Part shown: one piece after another, positions 36,296 through 45,905 of the stretch
Layout: each line of letters opens with the position of its first letter
Numbering within the stretch: the stretch's first letter is position 1
Source: Paenibacillus foliorum
GTDB taxonomy: Bacteria; Bacillota; Bacilli; Paenibacillales; NBRC-103111
Length of the DNA: 64,000 bases
Assembly: GCF_013141765.1 (NCBI RefSeq)
Contig: NZ_WHOD01000049.1
Span: 248,001 to 312,000 of the forward strand
Direction: 5' to 3'
The notes under the pieces: generated by a model
What the model saw: only the letters and a program-made list of their open reading frames with translations
What the model was told of the DNA's origin: nothing
The model's database searches: none
Position numbers and translations under genes: made by a program

Positions 36296-36347
36296 AAGAA
36301 GCTGTCTCGAAAGCAGAATCGTACTGCTGCGTAGACAGCTTCTTTTT
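36296..36347 (+). terminator. Terminator after the siderophore-binding lipoprotein gene
   Basis: AAGAAGCTGTCT / AGACAGCTTCTT arms with an inner GCAG/CTGC stem, then T5. Confidence 0.9.
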
Positions 36348-36441
36348 GTCTGTAATGTGGTAGCAGCTTATATATAGATTCCGTGAAGTACCCAGCATAG
36401 TTGAATACAAAAAAATAGAGCACTCTAAGTGCCCTCTCATA

Positions 36442-36969
36442 CTATCCATTGAAACGGTTCTTGAACCGACGGCAATACGTCTCTAGTTCACGAAACGAAA
36501 TCTGATAACAAACCAAATTGTTCACGGTGAAGCGATTCGAGCCAGGTAAACTATTAAACTTGGAAAAAAGGCCCTCCAGCTCCATCTGACCATCAGATGC
36601 CCAAAACTGAACCGTCTCTACATCCGGGTTGCCAGCTTTCATTTCAGCTATGAGTACCTTCAGACCTTTAATAAATAAGGGCTTACATCGATATTCTCGC
36701 TGGAGAAAGGCAACTTCCACTTGACAGATATGCCGATCCTCATAGTTGTTAGGACCCGTTCCATAGACGAAACCACTCGCCCCAACAATCTGGTAGGGAT
36801 CTTCCGAAAAAATCAGCATAGCTTTGCCAAAAATCAATGGACTACTGATAAAACTAAGCTTTACGGCAAATGGATAAAGCAAATTCAGTTCATCGTGATG
36901 CTCTAGCAGAAATTTGATATAGCCTTCGTAGTCCATTTCAAAATTACAAAGTCGAAATTGGTAGGACAT
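36442..36969 (-). CDS. GNAT-fold acyltransferase-like protein B
   Basis: The 175-residue protein shows a divergent GNAT pattern: CQVEVAFLQREYRCKPLFIK for the acyl-CoA binding turn, VETVQFWASDGQ for beta5 and LEGLFSKFNSL for the last helix. It is a paralogue of the 171-residue protein at 37117-37632 (same LF-KGL and SKF spacing). Its ATG overlaps the stop of the 32-residue ORF (TAATG), so translation is coupled. The substrate is unknown; acetylation or fatty acylation of the small peptide is a speculative option. Confidence 0.65.
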   Translation of the reverse strand: MSYQFRLCNFEMDYEGYIKFLLEHHDELNLLYPFAVKLSFISSPLIFGKAMLIFSEDPYQIVGASGFVYGTGPNNYEDRHICQVEVAFLQREYRCKPLFIKGLKVLIAEMKAGNPDVETVQFWASDGQMELEGLFSKFNSLPGSNRFTVNNLVCYQISFRELETYCRRFKNRFNG

Positions 36970-37067
36970 TATTTAGGTTGTACTCTTAAGGAATCGTTGA
37001 GAATAATAAATCTGCCTAAATTGCTGCCTTTTTTGTTCCCTTTCAAGCTCGGCGGTATTATAATCAT
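36969..37067 (-). CDS. 32-residue peptide gene between two GNAT genes
   Basis: AAAGGAGG stands 8 bases before the ATG at 37067, a perfect ribosome site. The peptide begins MIIIPPSLKGNKKG and ends NDSLRVQPK. The stop codon overlaps the start of the next GNAT gene (TAATG). It has no signal peptide or membrane helix and is basic. I recognise no family. It could be a modified peptide substrate, a toxin or only a leader peptide that couples translation. Confidence 0.6.
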   Translation of the reverse strand: MIIIPPSLKGNKKGSNLGRFIILNDSLRVQPK

Positions 37068-37116
37068 GTGTTTATCCTCCTTTTTCGTATTGAGATAAAT
37101 GTATATTTATTTCCAA

Positions 37117-37632
37117 TTATACCTTGTAGAAGCTGTTTAAGGTAGTCCTTAAATGGTGAATTTTTACACAATAGACTGTCTCTTCTCCAAGTTCTCCATC
37201 ACGGGTGTAGCTGGCATTGGAGAATTTTGAATACAGTTTACACAAATATGTATTTTCCGATAGAGCAATGAACCTCAATTCCCTTACTTCCGGATGTGCC
37301 TCGATAATCTGCTCAACCATGTAATGAAGCCCTTTAAGAAAGAGGCGTGTCCCCCGATATGCTTTATCACAAATAGCTATATCTGCGAAGGCAATTTCCT
37401 TATTCTTGAACTCTTCTTCCGGCGTTCCATGGTAATAAGCCAATATCCCAATCACCCGATTATCCGCATCCGCGATGTACAGCAAATGGCCTTGTGTCAT
37501 ATATGCACATAGCAGAGAGACCATGTCCAGGGTCCCAAAAGAAAGATGCAGTTCGCGTTTGTTCGCAAGAGCGAATAAACTGACTTTCGCGAAATCCTCA
37601 TCATTGTCGCAGCGTCTGCAAAATGTCGTCAT
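37117..37632 (-). CDS. GNAT-fold acyltransferase-like protein A
   Basis: The 171-residue protein has IADADNRVIGILAYY (beta2-beta4 region), DIAICDKAYRGTRLFLKGL (acyl-CoA loop) and FIALSENTYLCKLYSKF (beta5 and last helix), a readable GNAT pattern. It heads a three-gene operon: A, 32-residue peptide (49-base gap), B. The near N-terminus contains a CRRC pair of unknown meaning. Confidence 0.72.
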   Translation of the reverse strand: MTTFCRRCDNDEDFAKVSLFALANKRELHLSFGTLDMVSLLCAYMTQGHLLYIADADNRVIGILAYYHGTPEEEFKNKEIAFADIAICDKAYRGTRLFLKGLHYMVEQIIEAHPEVRELRFIALSENTYLCKLYSKFSNASYTRDGELGEETVYCVKIHHLRTTLNSFYKV

Positions 37633-38034
37633 ACTGATTCTCCTTACTCAAATCTTCAAATGAGATTCATCAACATTTATTCTTCAGTTGCCTGAGTCTG
37701 AACTCCCCCATGAAGCTGCCTCAAGAAACTTTTTAAGATTCAAATGACCTTTCAATACCCATAGATTACCGTAATTTGTCGATACTGTAAACAATTCCAA
37801 TGACTAAACTTACAGATATCAGGAATTGGATGGGCAGTCGTATCAAATGCGGATCACAACAAGGCAAATCCACAATTCATCGACATGTGATGCTTAACCT
37901 TTTGAACAGTCATTCTCCAATTATTGCAGCGTTTAACATGGATGAAGAAGACTTTTCATAATGGAATCTTAATGGATTACCAAACCTGCAAATCGATTCA
38001 ATTGACCACGATGATTCAACTTTACTAATCTTAA
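37633..38034. other. Intergenic region with possible decayed antitoxin sequence
   Basis: A plus-strand frame from 37800 to 37961 (MTKLTDIRNWMGSR...) weakly resembles the start of an AbrB/MazE-type antitoxin. It lacks a ribosome site and is only suggested by the Doc relic downstream. Nothing else is seen. Confidence 0.3.
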
Positions 38035-38216
38035 ACGCCACACGTGATACAAAATGCCAATAAACGAGCAGCATTCGCAGCAGTCGCCATTTTTCTGAAA
38101 TACAATGATTATGTATTCACAATGGAGACGATGAAAGCGGCAGATTTTACCGTAGATATTGTGAATCATAACCATTTACCGAACTTGTAGAGACCATTAA
38201 AGAAGCGCGTTCATAA
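38035..38216 (+). pseudogene. C-terminal relic of a Doc/Fic-type toxin
   Basis: The frame reads HVIQNANKRAAFAAVAIFLK, then YNDYVFTMETMKAADFTVDI, corresponding to the Doc signature HPFxDGNKRTAF-A--FL--NGY. The HPF and GNKRT residues are degraded to HVI and ANKRA. A stop at 38188 can be bypassed by a frameshift to VETIKEARS ending at 38216. The N-terminal half is not readable, so the gene is dead. Confidence 0.55.
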
Positions 38217-38225
38217 AAGTGCATA

Positions 38226-38266
38226 AAAAAACACCATCTCGTCGGTCGTCGGATGGTGTTTTTTGC
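38226..38266. terminator. Terminator at the end of the 38-51 kb catabolic operon
   Basis: AAAACACCATC / GATGGTGTTTT stem; T7 on the minus strand terminates the fucosidase operon. Confidence 0.85.
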
Positions 38267-38280
38267 CTTTATGGAGACGA
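38259..38280 (-). repeat. 3'-UTR motif copy, identical to 63949-63970
   Basis: 22 bases including TTTGCCTTTATGGAGACGA are identical to 63949-63970. On the minus strand the motif TCGTCTCCATAAAGGC lies between the fucosidase stop codon and the terminator. Confidence 0.7.
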
Positions 38281-38329
38281 GTCGTGGCTGTATACATCCA
38301 CAATTCGCCGCAGTAGTCGAATCTTGATT

Positions 38330-39604
38330 TCACCAAAGCTGCAGTTCAATGACCGTATCCATCTCGTCCGGCAGCTTGGCACCTGATAATGTAATGAACG
38401 CACCGCCTTCAATGTCGGAGTATTCTTGGGCCATCCATGGAGCTTCCACCTTCAGCTCGGTTCCGTCCCGCAACAGTCTGGCTTTCATGATCTTGCCCTT
38501 CAGCCCCTCGAAATAAATAGGTCCAATTCCACGATCATATACGTGTGCGTACAATTTGTTGCCATTCTGCGTAAACCGGCCCCACTCTGGCTTCGGTAAT
38601 GTCGCGCCACCACAGCCGTAGATGCTGTCACTGTTCAACCGCAGCCATTCGCCTACGTCACGCAGCACGTCCAGCGATTCCCGGTTGATTTCACCTTTGG
38701 CATCGGGGGCAACATTTAACAGTAAATTGCCGTTTTTACTGACACACTCAACCAGTGTGCGAATGACTTGCTTAGCGGACTTATAATTTTTATCTGTGGA
38801 ATGATAGCCCCAGTTGTCGTTTAGCGTGATACAAGCTTCCCAGGGAATCGGTGCGCCTTTTACATCCAGAATACCGCCAGGCGGTATAATTTGCTCCGGT
38901 GAGAAGAAATCGCCTGCGTATTCTTCCGGCTCTGCTGCACGGATATTCCCACCGAGACGATTGTCGATGATAATGTCCGGCTGAATAGAACGAATCATTC
39001 GGATGAGCTCCGTTGCTTTCCACTTCTCGCCCGTCATATCGTCATAGGAGAAATCAAACCACATGATGTCGATCTTCCCGTAGTTCGTCAGAAGCTCCTT
39101 AACTTGACCATGCATATAGGTCAAATACCGGTCAAAATCAATGGGCTTGTCCTTAGCCGATTCGTTGTCACGATCTGGATGAGCCTTATCCCCATAACCA
39201 GGATAATCATCATGATGCCAGTCGATGATGGAGTAGTACAAGCCTAAGCTAATCCCTTCCTCACGGAACGCATCCACGTATTCCCGGACAAGATCGCGGC
39301 CAGCTGGTGTGTTGGTTGCCTTAAAGTCTGTCAGCTTGCTGTCGAACAAGCAGAAACCGTCATGATGCTTAGTCGTCAATACAGCGTACTTCTGCCCGGC
39401 AGCCTTGGCCGCTTTAGCCCATTCTCTAGGTTGATAACGAGATGCATCGAATTCATCAAAATAAGTTTTATAGTGCTCGTAGCTCATTCTCTCATTACCA
39501 CGAATCCATTCCCCGCGTGCGGGAATCGAATACAACCCCCAATGAATGAACATACCAAACCGATCCTGCAAAAACCAACGAGTTCTTTCCTCTCGCGTAC
39601 TCAT
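38330..39604 (-). CDS. GH29 alpha-L-fucosidase
   Basis: The protein (about 424 residues) has GH29 landmarks RFGMFIHWGLYSIPARGEWI near the N-terminus, YAVLTTKHHDGFCLFDS (substrate-binding His pair), and IDIMWFDFSYDD, where the Asp after WF is the likely nucleophile. It removes alpha-L-fucose from the ends of glycans. No signal peptide is seen, so it acts inside the cell on imported oligosaccharide. The ATG at 39604 has GGGGA upstream; a TTG five codons earlier is an alternative. It is the last gene of the operon. Confidence 0.93.
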   Translation of the reverse strand: MSTREERTRWFLQDRFGMFIHWGLYSIPARGEWIRGNERMSYEHYKTYFDEFDASRYQPREWAKAAKAAGQKYAVLTTKHHDGFCLFDSKLTDFKATNTPAGRDLVREYVDAFREEGISLGLYYSIIDWHHDDYPGYGDKAHPDRDNESAKDKPIDFDRYLTYMHGQVKELLTNYGKIDIMWFDFSYDDMTGEKWKATELIRMIRSIQPDIIIDNRLGGNIRAAEPEEYAGDFFSPEQIIPPGGILDVKGAPIPWEACITLNDNWGYHSTDKNYKSAKQVIRTLVECVSKNGNLLLNVAPDAKGEINRESLDVLRDVGEWLRLNSDSIYGCGGATLPKPEWGRFTQNGNKLYAHVYDRGIGPIYFEGLKGKIMKARLLRDGTELKVEAPWMAQEYSDIEGGAFITLSGAKLPDEMDTVIELQLW

Positions 39605-39684
39605 TCGGCAATTCCCCAATCTCTATATGAATTACGGCCTTCGCACTTGTACTCCGTACAACTAGAGCCGACTCGTTATCCTAT

Positions 39685-40641
39685 TCAGAAAGTGTGAAAC
39701 AGCGCGGCAGCGCCGATCAAACCAACATCGTCCTTTAATTCAGCAGATACAATGTCGAAGGTACTCCGGTATGGCTTCATCACGAGCTTCTCCGTCCGGG
39801 CTCGCAGAGCATCGAAGAGTTCGTTACCGACTTTACTCACGCCCCCTCCGATCACAATCCGGTCCGGATTGAAGGTATGAACCGCGTTCGCAATACCTAA
39901 TGCCATGTAATGAATGGTTCTGTCAATAACCTCAACAGCTACAGGATCTCCTTGCTTTGCCGCTTCGAACACATGTTTAGCAGATATGGCTTCTGTATCT
40001 GATTCGATCAGATCTGAAATCATGGAAGGTCGGTTCTGCATGAATTGTAGTGCCGTGTCCCTTATAGCAGTCCCCGAAGCGAACATTTCCCAACAGCCGC
40101 GGTTGCCGCAGCTGCATTCCGGTCCATTAGGATCGATAATATTGTGTCCAAGCTCGCCGGCGAATGAGGAGGTGCCGAGCAGCAGCTTCCCATCCAACAC
40201 AATGCCGGCTCCGATACCTGTACTGAAAGTGACATAGACCATATTCTCCGAGCCTTTGCCGGCTCCTCTAACATACTCGCCCCATGCCGCCGCGTTCGCA
40301 TCGTTAACTACTTGAACCTCCACTCCGAGATCCTCTTCCATCCATTTCTTCAAGGGGACATTCTCCCACTCGGGGAGGTTAGTCCCATGAAGAACGATCC
40401 CGTCCCGGCTGTTAACCGCACCAGGGGAAGCAAGCCCTACACCGGATAGCGGGTAACCCTCGGAGACGGTGTGAATCATAGCGAGCATACGCTGCACAAC
40501 CTCTTTCGCAGTGTGCGCTCCAGCGGTTTCCATGCGTTCGCGGTTCAATAACGTTCCCATCGAATCGAAGAGCGCTGCTGCGATCTTCGTTCCTCCTAGA
40601 TCCATTCCAACAACATATTTTTCAAGATTTTGCAACATCAT
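39685..40641 (-). CDS. ROK-family sugar kinase
   Basis: A 318-residue kinase with phosphate motif GMDLGGTKIAAALFD, VVNDANAAAWGEY (catalytic Asp), STGIGAGIVLDG, and the ROK zinc motif GHNIIDPNGPECSCGNRGCW. There is no HTH, so it is a kinase, not a repressor; glucokinase or amino-sugar kinase is likely. It sits between cutC and the fucosidase gene. Start is ATG 40641 or the next codon, after AAAGGTGA. Confidence 0.9.
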   Translation of the reverse strand: MMLQNLEKYVVGMDLGGTKIAAALFDSMGTLLNRERMETAGAHTAKEVVQRMLAMIHTVSEGYPLSGVGLASPGAVNSRDGIVLHGTNLPEWENVPLKKWMEEDLGVEVQVVNDANAAAWGEYVRGAGKGSENMVYVTFSTGIGAGIVLDGKLLLGTSSFAGELGHNIIDPNGPECSCGNRGCWEMFASGTAIRDTALQFMQNRPSMISDLIESDTEAISAKHVFEAAKQGDPVAVEVIDRTIHYMALGIANAVHTFNPDRIVIGGGVSKVGNELFDALRARTEKLVMKPYRSTFDIVSAELKDDVGLIGAAALFHTF

Positions 40642-40671
40642 TCACCTTTTTTTCAAATCTATAATCAGCCT

Positions 40672-41355
40672 TTAATAAAGACTGTCAGCTAAAGCCCGAA
40701 GCTGCTTGGGATCAATTGGCGCAAGGCCTGACCTGCCGAAACGAACTGCGGAGCCAAAGTGCACTTCCTTCACCCCGGTCTGTTCAATGAAGGGCTTAAT
40801 GACTTCCGGTGTCAGACCGTTACCGGCAAGAATTTGCAGCGAGCTGCCATATGATTCCTCGACCAGCCTCCGAATGGTTGGTATAGCTTCAGGCGCCGGC
40901 TGTAGTCCGCCAGAAGTCAGTACGCGGGATATTTGCGAATAACGAGTGAGAATCCGCAGTCCAGCAATCTGATCCTCCAGTTCATCGAAAGCCCGATGAA
41001 AGGTTACGTTCAGTCCGCCAGCCCAAGCTAGCATGGACTCCAACGCTTTCTCGTCAATCATTCCTTCCTCCGTCAAAGCGCCGACTACGATGCCAGCTGC
41101 TCCTGTGGAGGTTATAGCCTTAATCTCAGCCGTCATCGTCTCCAAATCATGCTTATCGTAGACAAAAGACCGACTGTGCGGCCTGACCATCACATGAACC
41201 GGTATTTTCACGGATCTCACTACCTGCTCAATCATACCAATGCCAGGCGTTAATCCGCCTTCTGTAATGGCCGTTATCAATTCGAGTCGGTCGGCCCCGT
41301 TCTCTTCAGCTCTTAGTGCATCATCCATACATGTAGCGATGACCTCTAAAATCAT
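40672..41355 (-). CDS. cutC: CutC-family TIM-barrel protein
   Basis: The 227-residue protein has the CutC patterns ENGADRLELITAITEGGLTP, VHVMVRPHSRSFVYDKHD, NVTFHRAFDE and SRVLTSGGLQPAPEA. CutC was named for copper homeostasis, but its frequent place in sugar operons suggests a metabolic role. It overlaps the aminopeptidase gene by 4 bases (ATGA), so the two are coupled. Confidence 0.93.
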   Translation of the reverse strand: MILEVIATCMDDALRAEENGADRLELITAITEGGLTPGIGMIEQVVRSVKIPVHVMVRPHSRSFVYDKHDLETMTAEIKAITSTGAAGIVVGALTEEGMIDEKALESMLAWAGGLNVTFHRAFDELEDQIAGLRILTRYSQISRVLTSGGLQPAPEAIPTIRRLVEESYGSSLQILAGNGLTPEVIKPFIEQTGVKEVHFGSAVRFGRSGLAPIDPKQLRALADSLY

Positions 41356-42827
41356 AACGAAACCTCCCGCTCTCCACTTTCATGCTTCCGTGCATATTGT
41401 ACCGCATAGTCTGCAAGCAGCCGTGCCCCGTAACCTGTGGCACCAGCTTCTGAGTAACCGGCATCCTGTTTGTATTGCACGGTCCCTGCCATATCAATGT
41501 GTACCCAGCCCATCGGCTCAGCTACGAAACGCCGTATAAAGAGCGCTGCAGTAATCGCGCCCGCTAGTGTAGAGGTACCCACGTTTCGCAGATCAGCATA
41601 CTCGCTTCTCAGCTCCGCTTCATACTCCTCCATCAGAGGCATCGGCCACAGCCGCTCCCCATTCCGTTCGCCGATTTCGACCAAGCTGCGCGTCATATCC
41701 TCATCGCCCCATATCCCTGCGATGCCTAGACCAAGCGCAGCTCCAACATTGCCGGTTAGCGTGGCAATGTCAATCGCTTGAACAGCACCCAGCTTCGCCG
41801 CATGGATTAACGCATCAGCTAATAGAAGTCGACCTTCCCCATCCGTATTCGCGACTTGAACGGTCAGACCGTTCGGATAACGAATAACAGAGGATGGCAG
41901 CATAGCCCGGGCATCCGGTAAATTATCAGCTACAGCTATCAACGCAGTTACACGAACTTGGGCGCGCTGCCGGACCAATATATCCAGACCGCCAATGACT
42001 GCCGCCGCGCCGCCCATATCCATACGTGCATCGCTGATGTCCCTGCCTGTCTTGACATTCATACCGCCCATGTCGAAGGTGACCGCTTTACCAACCAAGG
42101 CTAGCAGCGGCAGATCTGTATTGCCTTCGTACCGGAGCTCTACGAGTGCGGGGGCATGCTTGCTGCCTGCTCCCACTGCAATCAAGCCGTTCATACCGCG
42201 GTCTACCAATTCTTGCCCGCGATACACATGAACGCCTACAGGCTTGTCCTTGAAATGGTCAATGAGCCAATCTACAAAAGCACCCGGATTCAATGTTTCG
42301 GGAGACTCATTGACCCAATCCCTCGCTAACATAGTTCCTTCCGCGCGATTGCGTGCGGAGTCGATCACCGCTTCCAGCTCAGCCTGTGACAGCCCCATCC
42401 AATCTTCCAGACGCAAGTTTAAATTCACTTCACCATTGGTTTTAGTGGCACTTCTGTATTTATCGAAGCGGTACAAACCGAGCAGCCAGCCTTCCACCCA
42501 GGCCTGCAGCCATTCGGCTGCTGCCACCCTACTCTCGGCTCCTGCAGCTCCTGCATGAAGCATGAGCGTTCCACTGCTGCGATTTTCCCGCAGCAGAGCA
42601 CGGGCGGAGGCCCCGCCTGCCCGACGTACCTTCTCAAGCGTCAGCTTCTTACGCTCGCCAAGTCCTGCCGCCAATACATCGGCTTCACCTTCAGACCTGC
42701 CGTACAGCCATGTCACGGTACCGGCCTGCTTGTGGCCTTCGCTCAAGCGATGTGGAAAGGACTCGCTGTGATACACCGGGTAAATGAGAACCTGTACCGG
42801 TTTGACGGTATCGATTGTAATTCGCAT
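41352..42827 (-). CDS. Leucyl aminopeptidase, M17 family
   Basis: About 491 residues. The two-metal site is present: VGKAVTFDMGG, MDMGGAAAVIGG and NTDGEGRLLLADAL, the last a variant of the usual NTDAEGR. M17 enzymes form hexamers in the cytoplasm and remove N-terminal residues. I start at ATG 42827 with GAGGGG before it; the frame is open to 42875 but without a ribosome site. In this operon it would process imported peptides. Confidence 0.92.
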   Translation of the reverse strand: MRITIDTVKPVQVLIYPVYHSESFPHRLSEGHKQAGTVTWLYGRSEGEADVLAAGLGERKKLTLEKVRRAGGASARALLRENRSSGTLMLHAGAAGAESRVAAAEWLQAWVEGWLLGLYRFDKYRSATKTNGEVNLNLRLEDWMGLSQAELEAVIDSARNRAEGTMLARDWVNESPETLNPGAFVDWLIDHFKDKPVGVHVYRGQELVDRGMNGLIAVGAGSKHAPALVELRYEGNTDLPLLALVGKAVTFDMGGMNVKTGRDISDARMDMGGAAAVIGGLDILVRQRAQVRVTALIAVADNLPDARAMLPSSVIRYPNGLTVQVANTDGEGRLLLADALIHAAKLGAVQAIDIATLTGNVGAALGLGIAGIWGDEDMTRSLVEIGERNGERLWPMPLMEEYEAELRSEYADLRNVGTSTLAGAITAALFIRRFVAEPMGWVHIDMAGTVQYKQDAGYSEAGATGYGARLLADYAVQYARKHESGEREVSL

Positions 42828-42882
42828 AGGGATCCCCTCTTTGACAAATAGTATTGTATACTCTTCATGTTTCAAGCGACTT

Positions 42883-43881
42883 TTATCTGGCCAATTTCAT
42901 CATTTCTTCGTCATATAAATGGCATGCAACCTGATGCCCCGGCTCGACTTCCCGGAATACCGGTTCATGTTGCTTGCATATTTCCATACAGGAAGGACAG
43001 CGTGTATGGAACCGGCATCCCGTTGGAGGATCTACAGGACTGGGCAGATCTCCCTTCAGAATAATTCGCTCCTTCTTCTGACTCGGATCCGGAACAGGCA
43101 CGGATGATAGCAGTGCCTGAGTATAAGGATGAAGCGGAGAGTCATAAAGTGTGTCTTTATCCGCAGTTTCCACTAGTGTACCTAAATACATAACGCCAAT
43201 ACGATCGCTTATGTGTTCCACAACGCTTAGATCGTGAGATATAAAGAGGTAGGTCAGATCGTACTGCTCTTGAAGATCCTGCAGCAGATTGAGCACCTGT
43301 GACTGAATGGATACGTCCAGTGCGGAAACTGGCTCATCCGCCACGATCAAGCTCGGCCGAACAGACAGAGCCCGTGCAATTCCGATACGCTGCCGCTGTC
43401 CACCGCTGAACTCATGGGCAAAACGTTCCGCGTGTAAGCTGCTTAAACCCACTGTCTCCAGCAGTTCATGAGCCAGCTTGTCGCGTTCCTTCGTACTCAT
43501 CTTCGAATGAATAAGCAGCGGCTCGGCAACAAGATCCTTTACTTTCATCCTAGGATTAAGCGAAGCATACGGGTCCTGGAACACCATCTGCATATCTTTA
43601 CGAATCGGTCGCATCTGATCACTAGTCAGTGAACTAATATTTTGTCCGTTAAACCATACTTCTCCAGCATTGGGCTTCAGCAGTCGAGTCACCAAGCGCC
43701 CTGTCGTCGACTTGCCGCAGCCACTTTCTCCAACAAGGCTGAACGTTTCACCTTTATGAATAGCAAATGAGATGCCATCGACCGCTTTCAAATATTTAGT
43801 GGCGCCGAACCAGCCTTTTTGGATGGAAAAAGATTTTTGCAACTTTTTTACTTCTACCAGTGGAGTCTGAATCTCCTTCAT
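42883..43881 (-). CDS. Peptide ABC transporter ATPase, OppF/DppF type
   Basis: A 332-residue ATPase: Walker [10 protein letters not shown], signature [15 protein letters not shown], Walker [13 protein letters not shown], and the C-terminal Cys-rich oligopeptide-transporter extension ([19 protein letters not shown]) that may hold an iron-sulfur cluster. It powers the importer with the OppD-type partner upstream. Confidence 0.95.
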   Translation of the reverse strand: MKEIQTPLVEVKKLQKSFSIQKGWFGATKYLKAVDGISFAIHKGETFSLVGESGCGKSTTGRLVTRLLKPNAGEVWFNGQNISSLTSDQMRPIRKDMQMVFQDPYASLNPRMKVKDLVAEPLLIHSKMSTKERDKLAHELLETVGLSSLHAERFAHEFSGGQRQRIGIARALSVRPSLIVADEPVSALDVSIQSQVLNLLQDLQEQYDLTYLFISHDLSVVEHISDRIGVMYLGTLVETADKDTLYDSPLHPYTQALLSSVPVPDPSQKKERIILKGDLPSPVDPPTGCRFHTRCPSCMEICKQHEPVFREVEPGHQVACHLYDEEMMKLAR

Positions 43882-43887
43882 GCATTT

Positions 43888-43940
43888 TCCCCTCCTTATA
43901 GCTTTCCGAAAGGAAAGCTGGCATCGTAAGCATAACTTAC
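43888..43940 (-). repeat. Intercistronic hairpin module, copy 3
   Basis: Between oppD- and oppF-type genes: AGCTTTCC-GAA-AGGAAAGCT (43900-43919), then GGCATCGTAAGCATAAC. The hairpin and the following ATCGTAAGCAT motif recur at 45906-45939. GTAAG-CATAA-CTTAC forms a second small hairpin. Confidence 0.6.
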
Positions 43941-44923
43941 GGCTTCTCTGGCTGCGTTAACCAACAGCGGCTTTTACGCTCGGTTTGCCCTTCTATCGGA
44001 AGAAGCTCCGGTTCTTGTGTCAGGCATCGTTCCATAACATCTCTGCAGCGGGGCGCAAACTTACAGCCTTGCGGCATCGCGGTCAAATCAGGCACGTTAC
44101 CTGGAATCGAATCCAGACGCCGTACCTTCTGACGCAGCTTCGGAACCGATTGAATTAGCCCCTTTGTATACGGGTGCTGGGGCGTCGCGAACAAATCTTT
44201 TACGGATGCCTCTTCTACAACCCGTCCTGCATACATCACAACAACCCGATCACACATCTCCGCTACGACACCAAGATCATGTGTAATGAGCAGCATGCCC
44301 ATCCCTTGCTCGTCTTTCAATCGCTTCATCAAGTCGAGAATTTGCGCTTGGATCGTCACATCGAGTGCAGTCGTCGGTTCATCGGCTATCAGAAGCTTCG
44401 GATTGCACGCCATCGCCATAGCGATCATAACCCGCTGCCTCATGCCGCCGGATAGCTGGTGAGGATAATCGTTCACTAATTCATCTGCCCGTGGAATACC
44501 TACAAGGGTCAACGTATGAATCGCATGCTCTCTCGCACGCTTACGTCCATAACCCATATGCAGCATAATCGGCTCTTCCAACTGCCTTCCGATTCGCAGC
44601 ACCGGGTTGAGTGACGTCATCGGCTCTTGAAAAATCATAGCCAATTCATTTCCACGAAACCGACGCATTTCCTTCTCCTCGATCTTCGTTAGGTCGGTAC
44701 CTTCGAAGCGAACTTCTCCGTCAGCAATCCGTCCCGGCGTGTCCTTGAGCAGCCTCATAATCGATAGGGAAGTAACACTTTTGCCACATCCTGATTCGCC
44801 AACCAGACCCAGCACTTCACCTTTATTTATATAAAAGTCAACGCCAGCAACCGCCATTACGTTACCGCCTTCGCGTTTAAACTCCGTTTTCAATCCTTGT
44901 ACTTCAAGCAATCTTGACGTCAC
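43937..44923 (-). CDS. Peptide ABC transporter ATPase, OppD/DppD type
   Basis: A 328-residue ATPase with [50 protein letters not shown], and the Cys-containing tail [14 protein letters not shown]. It works with the OppF-type ATPase downstream. Confidence 0.95.
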   Translation of the reverse strand: MTSRLLEVQGLKTEFKREGGNVMAVAGVDFYINKGEVLGLVGESGCGKSVTSLSIMRLLKDTPGRIADGEVRFEGTDLTKIEEKEMRRFRGNELAMIFQEPMTSLNPVLRIGRQLEEPIMLHMGYGRKRAREHAIHTLTLVGIPRADELVNDYPHQLSGGMRQRVMIAMAMACNPKLLIADEPTTALDVTIQAQILDLMKRLKDEQGMGMLLITHDLGVVAEMCDRVVVMYAGRVVEEASVKDLFATPQHPYTKGLIQSVPKLRQKVRRLDSIPGNVPDLTAMPQGCKFAPRCRDVMERCLTQEPELLPIEGQTERKSRCWLTQPEKP

Positions 44924-44937
44924 TATCTATCCCCCCT

Positions 44938-45849
44938 TTAGTTTTTCGTCTTGGGATCAAGGGCATCACGCAGTCCGTCCCCAACAAGGTTAAAAGCAAG
45001 TACAGTCAAAAAGATAGCCGCACCAGGAAAATACACAATATGGGGTGCAATGCTCAAATAATCGCGTCCCATGCTCAGCATGGCTCCCCAGTCGGGATCG
45101 GTTGGCGTAGCACCCATACCGAGAAAGCTTAATGATGCAGCGGCCAGGATCGCGCCGCCAATTTTCATAGTCACGTTCACGATCACGCTTGGCACCGTTT
45201 CTGGAAAGATATGCTTCCAGATAATTCGTCTGTTCTTCGCACCCATCGAGTGGGCTGCTTCGACGAATAACGTCTCCTTTGCAGACAACGTCACGCTTCG
45301 GATAATCCTGGCGAACGATGGAGTGCCGAATACGGCTACCGCGATCACCACATTCATCAAACCAGGACCTAGAATTGCAACGATTGCAATCGCAAGCAAG
45401 AGATCAGGAAATGAAAACAGTACGTCGCTGCTCCGCATAATAAGGCGATCCAGCCATCCGCCGTAAAAACCGCTCAACAAGCCTAGAATGGTTCCAAGAA
45501 AAGCTGCAATCCCAACTGCGCTTAGGCTTACTGCCAAGGTCAGTCTTGTCCCCTCGATAAGGCGGCTTAGAATATCTCTGCCATATTCATCTGTCCCCGC
45601 CCAATGGGCCATGGAAGGACCAGACATCAACACATCATAATCGGGCTCGTTCGAATCATACGGAGTTAGATAAGGACCAAATAGCGCAATGATGATTAGT
45701 ATTACAATGAATATACCAGCGGCAAGTGACATTCTCTGTTTACAAAACTTGCTGAAAAAACCAGCTGTGGGGCTTTTTTTTCTATTAGAAGCAAGCGTCT
45801 CTCCAGGAACGGCAGAACCACTCCCAGTTTTCGCCGATTTGTCGTTCAT
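44938..45849 (-). CDS. Peptide ABC transporter permease, OppC/DppC type
   Basis: The 303-residue permease has six membrane segments, an EAA loop (EAAHSMGAKNRRIIWKHIFP) and the DppC-like NVVIAVAVFGTPSFARIIRS. AGGAGGAG lies just before the ATG. Upstream are two REP-like hairpin copies. Confidence 0.94.
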   Translation of the reverse strand: MNDKSAKTGSGSAVPGETLASNRKKSPTAGFFSKFCKQRMSLAAGIFIVILIIIALFGPYLTPYDSNEPDYDVLMSGPSMAHWAGTDEYGRDILSRLIEGTRLTLAVSLSAVGIAAFLGTILGLLSGFYGGWLDRLIMRSSDVLFSFPDLLLAIAIVAILGPGLMNVVIAVAVFGTPSFARIIRSVTLSAKETLFVEAAHSMGAKNRRIIWKHIFPETVPSVIVNVTMKIGGAILAAASLSFLGMGATPTDPDWGAMLSMGRDYLSIAPHIVYFPGAAIFLTVLAFNLVGDGLRDALDPKTKN

Positions 45850-45868
45850 AATATCTCCTCCTAAGAGA

Positions 45869-45902
45869 TTTGCTTTAGCAAAACTTGCATCGCAAGCGTA
45901 AT
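45869..45902 (-). repeat. Intercistronic hairpin module, copy 1
   Basis: TTTGC-TTTA-GCAAA followed by CTTGCATCGCAAGCGTAA. It has the same layout as the next two copies but a different hairpin arm. Confidence 0.5.
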
Positions 45903-45905
45903 CTG

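Noticed and set aside
37800..37961. AbrB/MazE-like antitoxin as a separate gene
   Set aside because: Only a short weak resemblance and no ribosome site; kept only as a comment in the region entry.
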